A stretch of DNA of 64,000 bases from Phreatobacter sp. (GTDB taxonomy: Bacteria > Pseudomonadota > Alphaproteobacteria > Rhizobiales > Phreatobacteraceae). Under the pieces are notes generated by a model, which ran no database searches, had not been told where the DNA came from, and was given only the letters and a program-made list of their open reading frames with translations. The stretch spans positions 1 to 64,000 of the forward strand of contig NZ_JAEULY010000004.1 in the NCBI RefSeq assembly GCF_016793595.1. The letters are read 5' to 3'. Positions 43,087-51,695 of the stretch are shown in pieces. The position numbers and the translations under genes are program-made. Each line of letters starts with the position of its first letter. Within the stretch, counting starts at the first letter, position 1.

Positions 43087-43785
43087 TCAGAGCGCGACGC
43101 TTTCGCCCGGCTTCGGCACCGCCACCCTGGTCTTGCCGCCGCCCATGGCGCCGACGAACTTGTCGGCGGTCTGGTCGATGATCGGGAACGTGCCGTAGTG
43201 GCAGGGGATCGCCGTCTCGAACTGAAAGAACTTGCGGCAGGCGAAGGCCGCGGCATCCCCGCCCATGGTGAAGCGGTCGCCGATCGGCACGAGGCCGATG
43301 GACGGCTTGTGCCACTCCGCGATCAGCGCCATGTCGGCCATCATGTCGGTGTCGCCCATGGCGTAGATGTTCGGGCCACCTTTCACCTTGATGACGAGGC
43401 CGTTGGGATTGCCGAGCGCGTCGCTGACGCCGTCGTGGAAATCGGCGGAGGAATGCAGCGCGTTGGTCAGCGACACCGTGAAGTCGCCCTGATCCGTCGT
43501 GCCGCCGGTATTCATCGGGTCGAAAGCCTTCAGGCCCTTGTGCGCCAGCGCCATGCACAGGTCGAAATTGGTCACGACCTTGGCGCCGGTCTCCGCCGCG
43601 ATCGCCAGCGTGTCGCCGACATGGTCGGAATGGCCGTGGGTCAGGAGGATATGCGTCGCGTCGGCGATGGCCGCCGTCCGCTCGCCCTTGAACGAGGGAT
43701 TGCCGGTCAGGAAGGGATCGATCACCACGACGGACTTGGCAAAATCGAGCCGGAAGGCCGAATGGCCGAACCAGGTGAGCTTCAT
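43087..43785 (-). CDS. UPF0173 metal-dependent hydrolase
   Basis: A 232-residue metallo-beta-lactamase-fold hydrolase. Features: [28 protein letters not shown] (HxHxDH), [12 protein letters not shown] and [10 protein letters not shown]. These match UPF0173, proteins related to L-ascorbate-6-phosphate lactonase-like enzymes; the physiological substrate is unknown. The ATG at 43785 has AGGAG upstream. It is convergent with folE, and the ruvX gene lies divergent 96 bases away. Confidence 0.92.
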   Translation of the reverse strand: MKLTWFGHSAFRLDFAKSVVVIDPFLTGNPSFKGERTAAIADATHILLTHGHSDHVGDTLAIAAETGAKVVTNFDLCMALAHKGLKAFDPMNTGGTTDQGDFTVSLTNALHSSADFHDGVSDALGNPNGLVIKVKGGPNIYAMGDTDMMADMALIAEWHKPSIGLVPIGDRFTMGGDAAAFACRKFFQFETAIPCHYGTFPIIDQTADKFVGAMGGGKTRVAVPKPGESVAL

Positions 43786-43881
43786 GGCGACTTCTCCTGC
43801 ATGTGGGGATGTGGGCGTGACCGAACCCGAGTATAGGCTCCGGGGTGATACCCTCAATGTGACGCAGGGACTTTTCCGCTC

Positions 43882-44361
43882 ATGGCAGTCATCGACCTGG
43901 CCGATCTGCGCGGCGCGGTGGCGACCGGCCAGCGCCTGATCGGTATCGATCTCGGCACCAAGACCATCGGCCTCGCCTTGTCGGACGTGATGTGGACCAT
44001 CGCCACGCCGCTCGAGACGATCAGGCGGGTGAAGTTCACGCCGGACGTCGAGGCCATGCTGGCACTGGCCGGGCAGCACGGCGCCGGCGCGCTCGTCATC
44101 GGCCTGCCGAAGAATCTCGACGGCACCGAGGGGCCACGCGCCCAGTCGACCCGTGCCTTCGTGCGCAATCTCGTGCCGAAGACCGGTCTGCCCATCGTGT
44201 TCTGGGACGAACGGCTGTCGACCGCGGCCGTCACCCGCACCCTGCTGGAGGCCGATGCCTCACGCGCCCGACGCGCCGAGCTGGTCGACAAGATGGCGGC
44301 CGCCTACATCCTGCAGGGCGCGCTGGATCGGCTCGGCTATGGAGATTTTGGCGCCGAGTAG
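43882..44361 (+). CDS. ruvX: RuvX/YqgF-type Holliday junction resolvase-like nuclease
   Basis: A 159-residue RNase H-like fold protein. [42 protein letters not shown] and [20 protein letters not shown] match the YqgF/RuvX family; acidic residues at G-I-D and D-E-R form the active site. In bacteria it processes pre-16S rRNA 5' ends and may act on junctions. It stands alone, convergent with the MarR-GNAT gene 42 bases downstream. Confidence 0.93.
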   Translation: MAVIDLADLRGAVATGQRLIGIDLGTKTIGLALSDVMWTIATPLETIRRVKFTPDVEAMLALAGQHGAGALVIGLPKNLDGTEGPRAQSTRAFVRNLVPKTGLPIVFWDERLSTAAVTRTLLEADASRARRAELVDKMAAAYILQGALDRLGYGDFGAE

Positions 44362-44403
44362 CAGGCAGCGACCGCCGCTGGCGCCAGCACAATGCGATCC
44401 GGT

Positions 44404-45330
44404 TTAGCTTTTCAGAAGATCCAGTTCCCAGGTCTGCCCGACGAGATCCACGCCGAAGGAATGGTGCTTGTCCTCCGCCGTCAGCACGAAGCCCTCCGCC
44501 TGATAGATGCGCCGGGCGCTGGCGAGGATATCGTTGGTCCAGAGCACCATGCGCCGATAGCCGGCCTGCCTCGCGAAGGCGATGCAGTCGGCGACCAGCC
44601 GCCGGCCGAGACCAAGGCCGCGCGCGGCCTCATCGACGTAGAGCATCCTGAGCTTGGCGACGCCCTCCCCCGCATCGATGCAGAAGACCGAGCCGACCAC
44701 CTGCCCGCCGCGCTCGGCGATGAAAGCGCGCTCCCGCTGGGGATCGTGATCTTTGAGAAATTCCGCCCCGATCTCGGCGACCAGCGCCTCGAACGTGTCG
44801 TCCCAGCCGAATTCCCCGGCATAGACCCGCGCCTGCCCCGCGATGATCGCGCCCATGTCGCCGGGCCTGTGGCGGCGAACGATCACGTCCTCGCCGCCCT
44901 CGGTCATCAGCCGCTCGATCAGTCCCATCGCGCCGACCAACCGGCCGCGATCGGCCTCTCCGAGCCGTTCAAGCACCGCGCCCATCTCGTCCCGCGACGC
45001 CCGGTCGTAGGGCGCGAAAGCCGCGCGCCCCGCTTGCGTCAGCCTCAGGATGGACCGGCGGGCGTCATCGACCGACGGCGTGCGCGCCAGCCAGCCGGCC
45101 GCCTCGAATTTCTTGAGGATGCGCGAGACATAGCCGGCATCCAGACCGAGCTCGTCGCAGAGCTCGGCCGCCGTCAGCCCCTCGCGGGCGAAGAGCTCGT
45201 AGAAGACGCGCGATTCCGTCAGCGACCAGGGCGCGTCGAGATAGCGGCCGAGCAGGCCGATGGCGCGCGTGTAGAAGCGGTTGAAGCCGCGCATGGCGGC
45301 GATATCTGGATCATCGGCGGGCAACGGCAT
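44404..45330 (-). CDS. Fused MarR regulator and GNAT acetyltransferase
   Basis: A 308-residue two-domain protein. The N-terminal 140 residues form a MarR winged-helix domain: [30 protein letters not shown] and [19 protein letters not shown]. The C-terminal 155 residues are a GNAT domain with the acetyl-CoA motif [34 protein letters not shown]. The fusion is a known architecture; it could regulate its own target by acetylating a ligand or antibiotic. No obvious operator is read. The stop is 42 bases from ruvX's. Confidence 0.9.
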   Translation of the reverse strand: MPLPADDPDIAAMRGFNRFYTRAIGLLGRYLDAPWSLTESRVFYELFAREGLTAAELCDELGLDAGYVSRILKKFEAAGWLARTPSVDDARRSILRLTQAGRAAFAPYDRASRDEMGAVLERLGEADRGRLVGAMGLIERLMTEGGEDVIVRRHRPGDMGAIIAGQARVYAGEFGWDDTFEALVAEIGAEFLKDHDPQRERAFIAERGGQVVGSVFCIDAGEGVAKLRMLYVDEAARGLGLGRRLVADCIAFARQAGYRRMVLWTNDILASARRIYQAEGFVLTAEDKHHSFGVDLVGQTWELDLLKS

Positions 45331-45381
45331 GGCTTCACTCCCGATGGGAGGATCACGCCATTGGTTGACGGCGTCAACTAT

Positions 45382-45633
45382 TTACCGCAGTTCGATGGGC
45401 CTTGGCAGCATCTCGGTGATCTGCACGCCGATGCGGTTGCCGTTGATGACCACCTGCCCGCGCGCGATCGGCATGTCATTGGCGAGGATTTGCACCTCGT
45501 CGTCCTCCGTGGCATCGAGTTCGATCACCGCGCCGCGGGCCATGCGCAACATCTGGTGGATCGGCATTGTGGTTGTGCCGAGGACCACCGAAATATCGAG
45601 CGAGACTGTTTCGAGCTGCGCCATGTCACCCAT
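45382..45633 (-). CDS. Orphan FliN-like SpoA domain protein
   Basis: An 83-residue protein that is essentially a SpoA (FliN/YscQ) domain: [33 protein letters not shown], and [25 protein letters not shown]. FliN forms the flagellar C-ring; this is outside any flagellar operon. It may be a paralogous switch component or a dispersed copy. Its start is uncertain between ATG 45633 and ATG 45624 (GGGTGA ribosome binding site in front of the latter). It is divergent from lipB. Confidence 0.8.
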   Translation of the reverse strand: MGDMAQLETVSLDISVVLGTTTMPIHQMLRMARGAVIELDATEDDEVQILANDMPIARGQVVINGNRIGVQITEMLPRPIELR

Positions 45634-45718
45634 TGCCGATGCACTTTTCCAAGTGCCGACCACCCTGACCAAACATGGTGAACGAGTGGTAAACAACCGT
45701 GCCGATTTGGCAGTCTCG

Positions 45719-46387
45719 ATGCTGGCGCCCGCCGACGCGCCGCCGGTCGAGTGGCTGATCAGCAACGCACCCGTCGCCTATGACGAGGCGCTCGCCGCCA
45801 TGGAGGCGCGCGTCGCGGCGATCTCCAAGGGCACGGCAGCCGAATGCGTCTGGCTGCTGGAACATCCGCCGCTCTACACGGCCGGCACCTCCGCCCGCGA
45901 CGGCGGCGTGGTCGATGCACGCTTCCCCGTCTTCGAGGCCGGGCGCGGCGGGCAGATGACCTATCACGGACCGGGACAGCGGGTCGCCTATGTCATGCTC
46001 GACCTGAACCGGCGCAAGCGCGACCTGCGCGTTTTCGTGGCGGCGCTGGAGGACTGGATCATCGCGACGCTCGCCGGCTTCAACATAAGGGGCGAACGGC
46101 GCGAGGACCGCGTCGGCGTCTGGGTGAAGCGCCCCGACAAGGGCGAGGCCCACGAGGACAAGATCGCTGCCATCGGCATCCGCGTGAAGCGCTGGGTGAC
46201 GCTTCACGGCATCTCGCTCAACGTCGAGCCGGACCTGACCCATTTCGACGGCATCGTGCCCTGCGGCATCGCCGATCCGCGCTACGGGGTCACCAGCCTC
46301 GTCGATCTCGGCATACCCGTCACCATGCCAGAGGCTGATGCCATCCTGCGGACGGCCTTCGAGGATCGTTTCGGGCCGACAGTCTAG
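45719..46387 (+). CDS. lipB: Octanoyltransferase LipB
   Basis: A 222-residue enzyme. [66 protein letters not shown] (with the active-site Lys), and [18 protein letters not shown] (with the catalytic Cys) match LipB, which transfers octanoyl from ACP to lipoyl domains. About 10 residues at the N-terminus are variable. It lies divergent to the FliN-like gene and ahead of a DinB gene by 18 bases. Confidence 0.94.
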   Translation: MLAPADAPPVEWLISNAPVAYDEALAAMEARVAAISKGTAAECVWLLEHPPLYTAGTSARDGGVVDARFPVFEAGRGGQMTYHGPGQRVAYVMLDLNRRKRDLRVFVAALEDWIIATLAGFNIRGERREDRVGVWVKRPDKGEAHEDKIAAIGIRVKRWVTLHGISLNVEPDLTHFDGIVPCGIADPRYGVTSLVDLGIPVTMPEADAILRTAFEDRFGPTV

Positions 46388-46405
46388 CAAACGCGAGGAA
46401 GCGCC

Positions 46406-46975
46406 ATGCCGGCATCGAGGGTCCAGACCTATCGCGCCATGGCCTACAACAATGCCTGGGCGAACCACCGCCTGCTGACGGCCTGCGAGAAGTTGACGCC
46501 GGATGAGTTTGCGGCGACCCGCACGAGCTTCTTCCCCAGCATTGCCGCGACCCTCAACCACAACCTGACCATCGACTGGTTCTATGTCGATGCGCTGGAG
46601 GGCGGCGACCTTGGGCCCAGGGCGTGGGCGGTCGAAATCCCTCATCCCCTCGTCGCTGACCTCAAGCGCGAACAGGCCGCCGTGGACCGCCGCCTCCTCG
46701 CGGTCTGCGAGGCGCTGACGGACGAGGCTCTCAGCGCGAACGCCCATGTGAACCGGATCAAGCGTGTGCAGCTGGAGCGTCGCGACCGGCTGCTGCTGCA
46801 CCTCTTCCAGCATCAGGTCCACCACCGCGGGCAGGCCCACGCCATGCTGGCGGGAACGCCGGTCAAGCCGCCGCAGCTCGACGAGTTCTTCTCCATCGGC
46901 GAAGCGCCACTACGGGCGGAGGAGTTCCGGGAACTCGGCTGGACGGAGGCGACGGTGTGGGGCCGCACCGGGTAA
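46406..46975 (+). CDS. DinB-family protein
   Basis: A 189-residue four-helix DinB/YfiT-type protein. Helix 1 region NNAWANHRLLTACEKLTPDEF, AATLNHNLTIDWFYVDAL, and LLLHLFQHQVHHRGQAHAMLAG supply the three-His metal site typical of the family. DinB proteins include mycothiol/bacillithiol-dependent enzymes and damage-inducible proteins of unknown function. It follows lipB with an 18-base gap, so co-transcription is plausible. Confidence 0.88.
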   Translation: MPASRVQTYRAMAYNNAWANHRLLTACEKLTPDEFAATRTSFFPSIAATLNHNLTIDWFYVDALEGGDLGPRAWAVEIPHPLVADLKREQAAVDRRLLAVCEALTDEALSANAHVNRIKRVQLERRDRLLLHLFQHQVHHRGQAHAMLAGTPVKPPQLDEFFSIGEAPLRAEEFRELGWTEATVWGRTG

Positions 46976-47000
46976 CCAACGTTCGTCAAAGGTTGCGGAT

Positions 47001-47037
47001 TGATAGCATAATTGCTACGTTGATAGCACTGCTATCA
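47001..47037. promoter_or_regulatory. Repeated half-site array upstream of FitAB-type operon
   Basis: TGATAGCA occurs at 47001-47008 and 47021-47028, exactly 20 bases apart. Each is followed by an inverted partner: a partial TGCTA at 47013-47017 and a perfect TGCTATCA at 47030-47037. The half-site agrees with the TGCTATCA/TGATAGCA operator I remember for gonococcal FitA. It is 20 bases before the antitoxin start and would be the autoregulatory operator. Confidence 0.65.
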
Positions 47038-47057
47038 CTTTACGGGATTCGCCTCTG

Positions 47058-47312
47058 GTGCCCGCCGTGACCATTCGCAATCTATCCGAAGAGGCGCATC
47101 GCGCGCTCAAGGTCCGTGCCGCCCGCCACGGCCGCAGCACGGAAGCGGAAATGCGCACCATTCTGGAAAGCGCCGTTCGGCCCGCGCAGCGGGTCCGCCT
47201 GGGCACGGCGCTCTCCCGGCTCAGCCACAAGGCCGGGCTGACCAATGCCGATTTCGAAGGCCTCGACGAGGTGCACGACCGTAAGCCTGCCGCCCCCCTG
47301 AGCTTCGGATGA
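47058..47312 (+). CDS. FitA-like ribbon-helix-helix antitoxin
   Basis: An 84-residue protein with an RHH domain (AVTIRNLSEEAHRALKVRAARHGRSTEAEMRTILESAV) and a C-terminal tail that should wrap the PIN toxin (FEGLDEVHDRKPAAPLSFG). It starts with GTG at 47058. Its last four bases (ATGA) overlap the toxin start, so the genes are translationally coupled. With the toxin it forms a FitAB/VapBC-type complex that binds DNA; the upstream half-site array supports this. Confidence 0.88.
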   Translation: MPAVTIRNLSEEAHRALKVRAARHGRSTEAEMRTILESAVRPAQRVRLGTALSRLSHKAGLTNADFEGLDEVHDRKPAAPLSFG

Positions 47313-47731
47313 TCGTCCTCGACACCAATGTCGTTTCCGAGGCGATGAAGCCGGAACCGAACCCTCGCGTCCAGGCATGGCTCGATGAGCAGGCGGCGGA
47401 GACACTCTACCTGTCGAGCGTGACGATCGCGGAACTGCTGTTCGGTATCGGCGCGCTTGCCACCGGCCGCCGCAGGGACAACCTGACTGCGGCACTCGAC
47501 GGTCTGCTCGACCTCTTCGATGGTCGGATCCTCTCATTCGACCTGTCAGCGGCTCGTCACTATGCCGATCTCGCGGTCAAAGCCCGCAATGCTGGCCAGG
47601 GCTTTCCTACGCCCGACGGCTATATCGCGGCGATCGCTGCCTCCCGCGGCTTTGCCGTCGCGACACGCGACACGACCGCCTTCGATGCCGCCGGCTTGGC
47701 GGTCATCAATCCATGGATGGTCGCTCGTTGA
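47309..47731 (+). CDS. FitB/VapC-type PIN-domain toxin
   Basis: A 140-residue PIN domain RNase with the four acidic residues in place: D5 (MIVLDTN), E42 (TIAELLFG), D103 (TPDGYIAA) and D121 (ATRDTTAF). PIN toxins cleave tRNA, rRNA or mRNA in a Mg-dependent way. It overlaps the FitA-like antitoxin by ATGA. The FitA-like partner marks it as the FitAB type, linked in gonococci to slowed intracellular growth. The RNA target here is unknown. Confidence 0.9.
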   Translation: MIVLDTNVVSEAMKPEPNPRVQAWLDEQAAETLYLSSVTIAELLFGIGALATGRRRDNLTAALDGLLDLFDGRILSFDLSAARHYADLAVKARNAGQGFPTPDGYIAAIAASRGFAVATRDTTAFDAAGLAVINPWMVAR

Positions 47732-47758
47732 GGTCCGGCGACGGCGGTGCTCCAACAC

Positions 47759-48046
47759 TCACACCGTCGGCAATATCACCATTTCCCCGGCGCGCACGGC
47801 CTTCGTCTCGGCCTCCGCAGCCTCACGCCGGTCGATCCGATCGACCTTCGCGCCTAGCGGCCCGTTCATCGCCTCGCGCACGAGGTCGTCCACTGCCGCG
47901 CGCGGCCCGGACATCACCGCCTCCACGGTCTCGTCGGTGCAGTTGCGCACCCAGCCCGCGACGCCGCGCCTCTCCGCCTCGCGGCGGAACCACTGGCGGT
48001 AGCCGACGCCCTGCACGATGCCGGCGATGGTGAGATGCTCGCTCAC
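47759..48046 (-). CDS. Acylphosphatase
   Basis: A 95-residue acylphosphatase with GTG start (shown as Val in longer frames). The family signature IAGIVQGVGYRQWFRREAERRGVAGWVRNCTDETVEAVM contains the active-site R (Y-R-x-x-F/W) and N (V-R-N). It hydrolyses acyl phosphates such as acetyl phosphate. The GTG overlaps the stop of the upstream CFA synthase by four bases (GTGA), so they are co-translated in the leftward direction. It is convergent with the toxin gene. Confidence 0.85.
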   Translation of the reverse strand: MSEHLTIAGIVQGVGYRQWFRREAERRGVAGWVRNCTDETVEAVMSGPRAAVDDLVREAMNGPLGAKVDRIDRREAAEAETKAVRAGEMVILPTV

Positions 48047-49284
48047 GTCGCCCACGGCAGCACGCCCTCCCGTCCCTTCAGATCGGCCTCGCGCGCCGTG
48101 ATGAAGTCGCGCGTCACCGGCACGGCGTCGCGCTTTTCGGAGAGGAGGAGCTGGTAGACCATGTTGGAGCCGTGCAGGAAGCCGAGCTCGACGGCGGCGA
48201 GATAGAACTCCCACATGCGGGCGAAGCGCTCGCCCTGCATCGCCACGACCTCACCACGCACGGCCTCGAAATTCTCGCGCCAGGCCTTGATGGTCCAGTA
48301 GTAGTGCAGGCGCAGCACCTCGCAGTCGTCCACCCACAGGCCGCAGCGCTCGGTGGAAGCGAAGACCTCCGACAGCGCTGGCACATAACCGCCGGGAAAG
48401 ATGTATTTGCGGATGAAGGGCGCGGTCGTGCCGGGCGGCGACATGCGGCCGATGGCGTGGATCATGGCATAGCCGTCCCGCCCGCAGAGCCGCTTCACGG
48501 TGGCGAAATAGTCGTCGAAGTGATTGACGCCGACATGTTCCATCATGCCGACCGACACCACGCGGTCGAAGGCGCCGGTCAGCTCGCGATAATCCTTCTC
48601 GAAGAAGGTGACGCGGTCGGCGACGCCGGCCTTGCAGACCCGGTCCTTGGAGGCCGCGAGCTGGTCCGGCGAGACGTTGATGGCGGTGACCTTCGCGCCG
48701 CAGACGGCGGCGAGATAGGTCGCAAGCCCGCCCCAGCCGGAGCCGATCTCGGCCACCGTCATGCCGGGCTCGATGCCAAGCTTCGCCGCGATGTGCCGCA
48801 TCTTGGCGACCTGCGCGTCCTTCAGCGCCATGTCCGGCCGCTCGAAGTAGGCGCAGGAATAGCTCATCGTCTCGTCGAGCCAGAGTTCGTAGAAGGCCCG
48901 GGGGTGGTCGTAGTGGCTGGAGACATTGGCCGCCGCCTGCCCGACCTTGTTCGACTGGTGCCGCGACTTCAGCGCCCGCCAGACCTTGCGCAGCGCCTGC
49001 TGGACGGGGTGCGAGCCGAGCCCGGTGCGGTTCACCGAGAACAGCATCAGGAGGTCGAGGACCTTGCCGCCCTCGATGGTCAGGCGGCCGTCCATATAGG
49101 CCTCGGCCGAAGCGAGTTCCGGATTGAAGAACAGGTCGCGCTGCACCTTGGCGTCATGCAGCTTCACGGTCACGTCCGGGCCGTTCTCGCCCGAGCCGAA
49201 GCTCTCCTTTGCCCCGTCGTGGTGCAGCACGGTCAGCCGGCCGTTGCGGATGAAGCGCGAGAGAAGGTGACCAAGAATGCTCAT
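48043..49284 (-). CDS. Cyclopropane-fatty-acyl-phospholipid synthase
   Basis: A 413-residue SAM-dependent enzyme. The N-terminal domain (1-120) precedes the SAM motif VAEIGSGWGGLATYLA; the substrate/active-site region appears as SHYDHPRAFYELWLDETMSYSCAYF and PGGYVPALSEVFAS, typical of the CFA synthase/mycolic-acid cyclopropane synthase family. It adds a methylene bridge to unsaturated acyl chains of membrane lipids. A 60-residue upstream extension in frame lacks conserved sequence. It is followed by acylphosphatase, overlapping. Confidence 0.92.
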   Translation of the reverse strand: MSILGHLLSRFIRNGRLTVLHHDGAKESFGSGENGPDVTVKLHDAKVQRDLFFNPELASAEAYMDGRLTIEGGKVLDLLMLFSVNRTGLGSHPVQQALRKVWRALKSRHQSNKVGQAAANVSSHYDHPRAFYELWLDETMSYSCAYFERPDMALKDAQVAKMRHIAAKLGIEPGMTVAEIGSGWGGLATYLAAVCGAKVTAINVSPDQLAASKDRVCKAGVADRVTFFEKDYRELTGAFDRVVSVGMMEHVGVNHFDDYFATVKRLCGRDGYAMIHAIGRMSPPGTTAPFIRKYIFPGGYVPALSEVFASTERCGLWVDDCEVLRLHYYWTIKAWRENFEAVRGEVVAMQGERFARMWEFYLAAVELGFLHGSNMVYQLLLSEKRDAVPVTRDFITAREADLKGREGVLPWAT

Positions 49285-49318
49285 GGGGAAAACGCCTCGG
49301 ACTATTCTCGATGCCGCG

Positions 49319-49588
49319 TCAGCCGCGAAAACCCTGCCGCCTGAAGCGGTCGAGACCGGCGATATAGCGGTTCGGCAGGTTCCATGCGAGCGCGGAGCCG
49401 CGCATCGCCTCGCTAAAGTAGCGCCGGCGCGGCCGGGCGCCCTCCAGAACGCTGCCGCCGTCATAGACGAGGCATGACACCGAGCGGGCTGCCAGCCGCA
49501 CGCGCACCGTGCGCTTCACATACCAGCCCTCGTCGATGCCCTCGTAGCGGTCGAGCACCGCGCACAGCCCTGCTCTTCCCGCACCCAC
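49319..49588 (-). pseudogene. Remnant of a gamma-glutamylcyclotransferase (AIG2-like) gene
   Basis: The frame, read leftward, encodes AVLDRYEGIDEGWYVKRTV followed by SCLVYDGG and RRRYFSEAMRGSALAWNLPNRYIAGLDRF, which resemble the second half of AIG2/GGCT-family proteins (LDxxEG and the C-terminal GPPSxRYL...Y helices). The N-terminal half with the GTL motif is missing because the frame runs into the dehydratase gene on the other strand. A GTG at 49588 could start an 89-residue peptide, so a truncated real protein is possible. It probably is a decayed gene. Confidence 0.5.
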
Positions 49589-49645
49589 CTCGCGATTCCC
49601 GATCCGCCATGCTTTGGTGCGATTCCAGAATTGGGGAAACGCATC

Positions 49646-51355
49646 ATGGCCAAGAAGCCAAAGGGTCCGACCGGCATGCGCAAGGGGCTGACCGCCTATG
49701 GCGATCCCGGCTTCTCGCTGTTCCTGCGCAAGGCTTTCATCAAGGCGGCGGGCTTCTCGGACGATGCACTGGACCGGCCGATCGTCGCCATCACCGACAC
49801 CTATTCCGACTACAATCCCTGCCACGGCAATGTCCGCACGCTGGTCGAGGCGGTGAAGCGCGGCGTCATGCTGTCGGGCGGCCTGCCCTTCGCCTTCCCG
49901 ACCGTGTCGATCCACGAGAGCTTCTCCAACCCGACATCGATGTTCCTCAGGAATCTGATGGCCATCGACACCGAGGAGATGATCCGCGCCCAGCCGATGG
50001 ACGCGGTTGTCATGATCGGCGGCTGCGACAAGACCGTGCCGGCGCAGCTGATGGGCGCGGCTTCCGCCAACGTGCCGGCGATCCAGCTCATCACCGGCCC
50101 GATGCTGGTCGGCCACTACAAGGGCGAGATCCTCGGCGCCTGCACCGATTGCCGCCGGCTCTGGGCCATGCACCGCGCCGGCAAGATCGACGAGGCCGAG
50201 ATCGAGGCCGTCTCCGGTCGCCTCGCGCCCACCGTCGGCACCTGCATGGTCATGGGCACGGCCTCGACCATGGGCTGCCTCACCGAGGCGCTGGGCATGG
50301 CCCTGCCGCATACGGGCACCATTCCCGCCACCCATGCCGACCGCGTCCGCGCGGCGGAGGCCTCCGGCCGCGAGGCCGTGAAGCTGGCGAAGTCCGGCCT
50401 CAAGCCGACCGACGTGATCACCCAAGGCTCCCTGCGCAACGCCATGGTGGTGCTGCAGGCCATCGGCGGATCCACCAATGCCGTCGTCCACATGGCGGCG
50501 CTGGCTGGCCGTCTTGGCCTCAAGTGGGACCTTGAGGAACTCGACCGGATCGGCCGCGACGTGCCGGTCCTCCTCGACCTCAAGCCCGCCGGCTCCAACT
50601 ACATGGAGCATTTCCACTGGTCGGGTGGCGTGCCGAAACTGCTGAAGGAACTGCGCGGCCATCTCGACCTCGACGCCCCGACCGTCACCGGCGAGCGCAT
50701 CGGCGACTGGGCCGAGCGCGCCGAGGAGGTGCCGAACCAGACGATCATCCGCCCCCTCGCCCAGCCCTTGAAGAAGACCGGCGCCCATGCTGTTCTGCGC
50801 GGCTCGCTCGCCCCCGGCGGTGCGGTGATCAAGGCGGCGGCCGCGACGCCGAAGCTGATGGTCCATACCGGCCGCGCCGTGGTCTTCGAGGATGTCGAGG
50901 ACATGACCAACCGGATCGACGATCCGAACCTCGACGTCACCGCCGACGACATCCTGGTGATGCGCAATGCCGGGCCGAAGGGCCATCCGGGCATGCCCGA
51001 GGCGGGCCTCCTGCCGATCCCGAAGAAGCTGGCGACGCAGGGCGTCACCGACATGATCCGCATTTCCGATGCGCGCATGTCCGGCACCGCCTACGGCACC
51101 ATCGTCCTGCACGTGACGCCCGAGGCGGCGGAGGGCTCGCCGCTGGCGCTGGTGCGCTCCGGCGACCGGATCACGCTGGACGTTCCCAACCGGCGCGTCG
51201 ACCTGCTCGTATCGGACGAGGAGCTCGCGGCCCGCCGCAAGGCGTGGAAGAAGCCCGCCCACATGCGCAAGCGCCAGCGCGGCTATCGAAAGCTCTACCT
51301 CGACCACGTCACGCAGGCGGACAAGGGCTGCGACTTCGACTTCCTGGAGAAGTAG
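49646..51355 (+). CDS. IlvD/Edd-family dehydratase (sugar-acid type)
   Basis: A 569-residue Fe-S dehydratase. Cysteines for the cluster are in YNPCHGNV, GGCDKTVPAQ and GTCMVMGTASTMG; GGSTNAVVHMAALA and the C-terminal TDMIRISDARMSGTAYG are family signatures. The family includes dihydroxy-acid dehydratase, 6-phosphogluconate dehydratase, and L-arabinonate/D-xylonate dehydratases. Closest features are the sugar-acid type because of the HGNVRTLVEAVKRGV and KAWKKPAH tail. GGGGAAAC precedes the ATG at 49646. No associated transporter or aldolase is adjacent. Confidence 0.88.
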   Translation: MAKKPKGPTGMRKGLTAYGDPGFSLFLRKAFIKAAGFSDDALDRPIVAITDTYSDYNPCHGNVRTLVEAVKRGVMLSGGLPFAFPTVSIHESFSNPTSMFLRNLMAIDTEEMIRAQPMDAVVMIGGCDKTVPAQLMGAASANVPAIQLITGPMLVGHYKGEILGACTDCRRLWAMHRAGKIDEAEIEAVSGRLAPTVGTCMVMGTASTMGCLTEALGMALPHTGTIPATHADRVRAAEASGREAVKLAKSGLKPTDVITQGSLRNAMVVLQAIGGSTNAVVHMAALAGRLGLKWDLEELDRIGRDVPVLLDLKPAGSNYMEHFHWSGGVPKLLKELRGHLDLDAPTVTGERIGDWAERAEEVPNQTIIRPLAQPLKKTGAHAVLRGSLAPGGAVIKAAAATPKLMVHTGRAVVFEDVEDMTNRIDDPNLDVTADDILVMRNAGPKGHPGMPEAGLLPIPKKLATQGVTDMIRISDARMSGTAYGTIVLHVTPEAAEGSPLALVRSGDRITLDVPNRRVDLLVSDEELAARRKAWKKPAHMRKRQRGYRKLYLDHVTQADKGCDFDFLEK

Positions 51356-51403
51356 GCGAGCGGGTATCCAGAAGCTCGATGACTGTATCAGAGCAGCGCG
51401 CCT

Positions 51404-51563
51404 TTCGAGGCTCGCTTCGCTCGCACCTCGGGATGAGGAGGTTGGTGCTCTGCACCAGGGCCAGAAGGGGGAACAGCTAAGCATCACTCGGCCGCCGAGC
51501 AATTCTCCACCTCCTCATCCCGAGGTGCGAGAAAGCGAAGCGAACGAGCCTCGAAGGATGCAC
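51404..51563. repeat. Dispersed inverted repeat, locus A
   Basis: Arm 1 (51404-51442) and arm 2 (51509-51563) are nearly exact reverse complements: TTCGAGGCTCG, CTCGCACCTC and GGATGAGGAGG recur inverted as CCTCCTCATCC, GAGGTGCGAG and CGAGCCTCGAA. The 66-base middle is unrelated. A second copy of the same pair lies at 62144-62306. I recall such arms as an abundant dispersed element in Bradyrhizobium-like genomes. It occupies the 340-base gap between the dehydratase and the AEC gene, which holds nothing else I recognise. Confidence 0.8.
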
Positions 51564-51695
51564 TTGGCTGATGCAAGTCACCCCGTCGCAGGCCCCTGAC
51601 ACGGAGGCCGGCGCATCGCTCATGCGCCCCACCCAGTTGCGCGCGGAACGATCCCGTGATGGAAGACGCGGGCCCTGCCCCCCGCGACACCGCTC

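Noticed and set aside
49588..51502. Large leftward open frame over the dehydratase gene
   Set aside because: Antisense shadow with no conserved content; only the part from about 49319 to 49588 shows family resemblance and is reported as a remnant.
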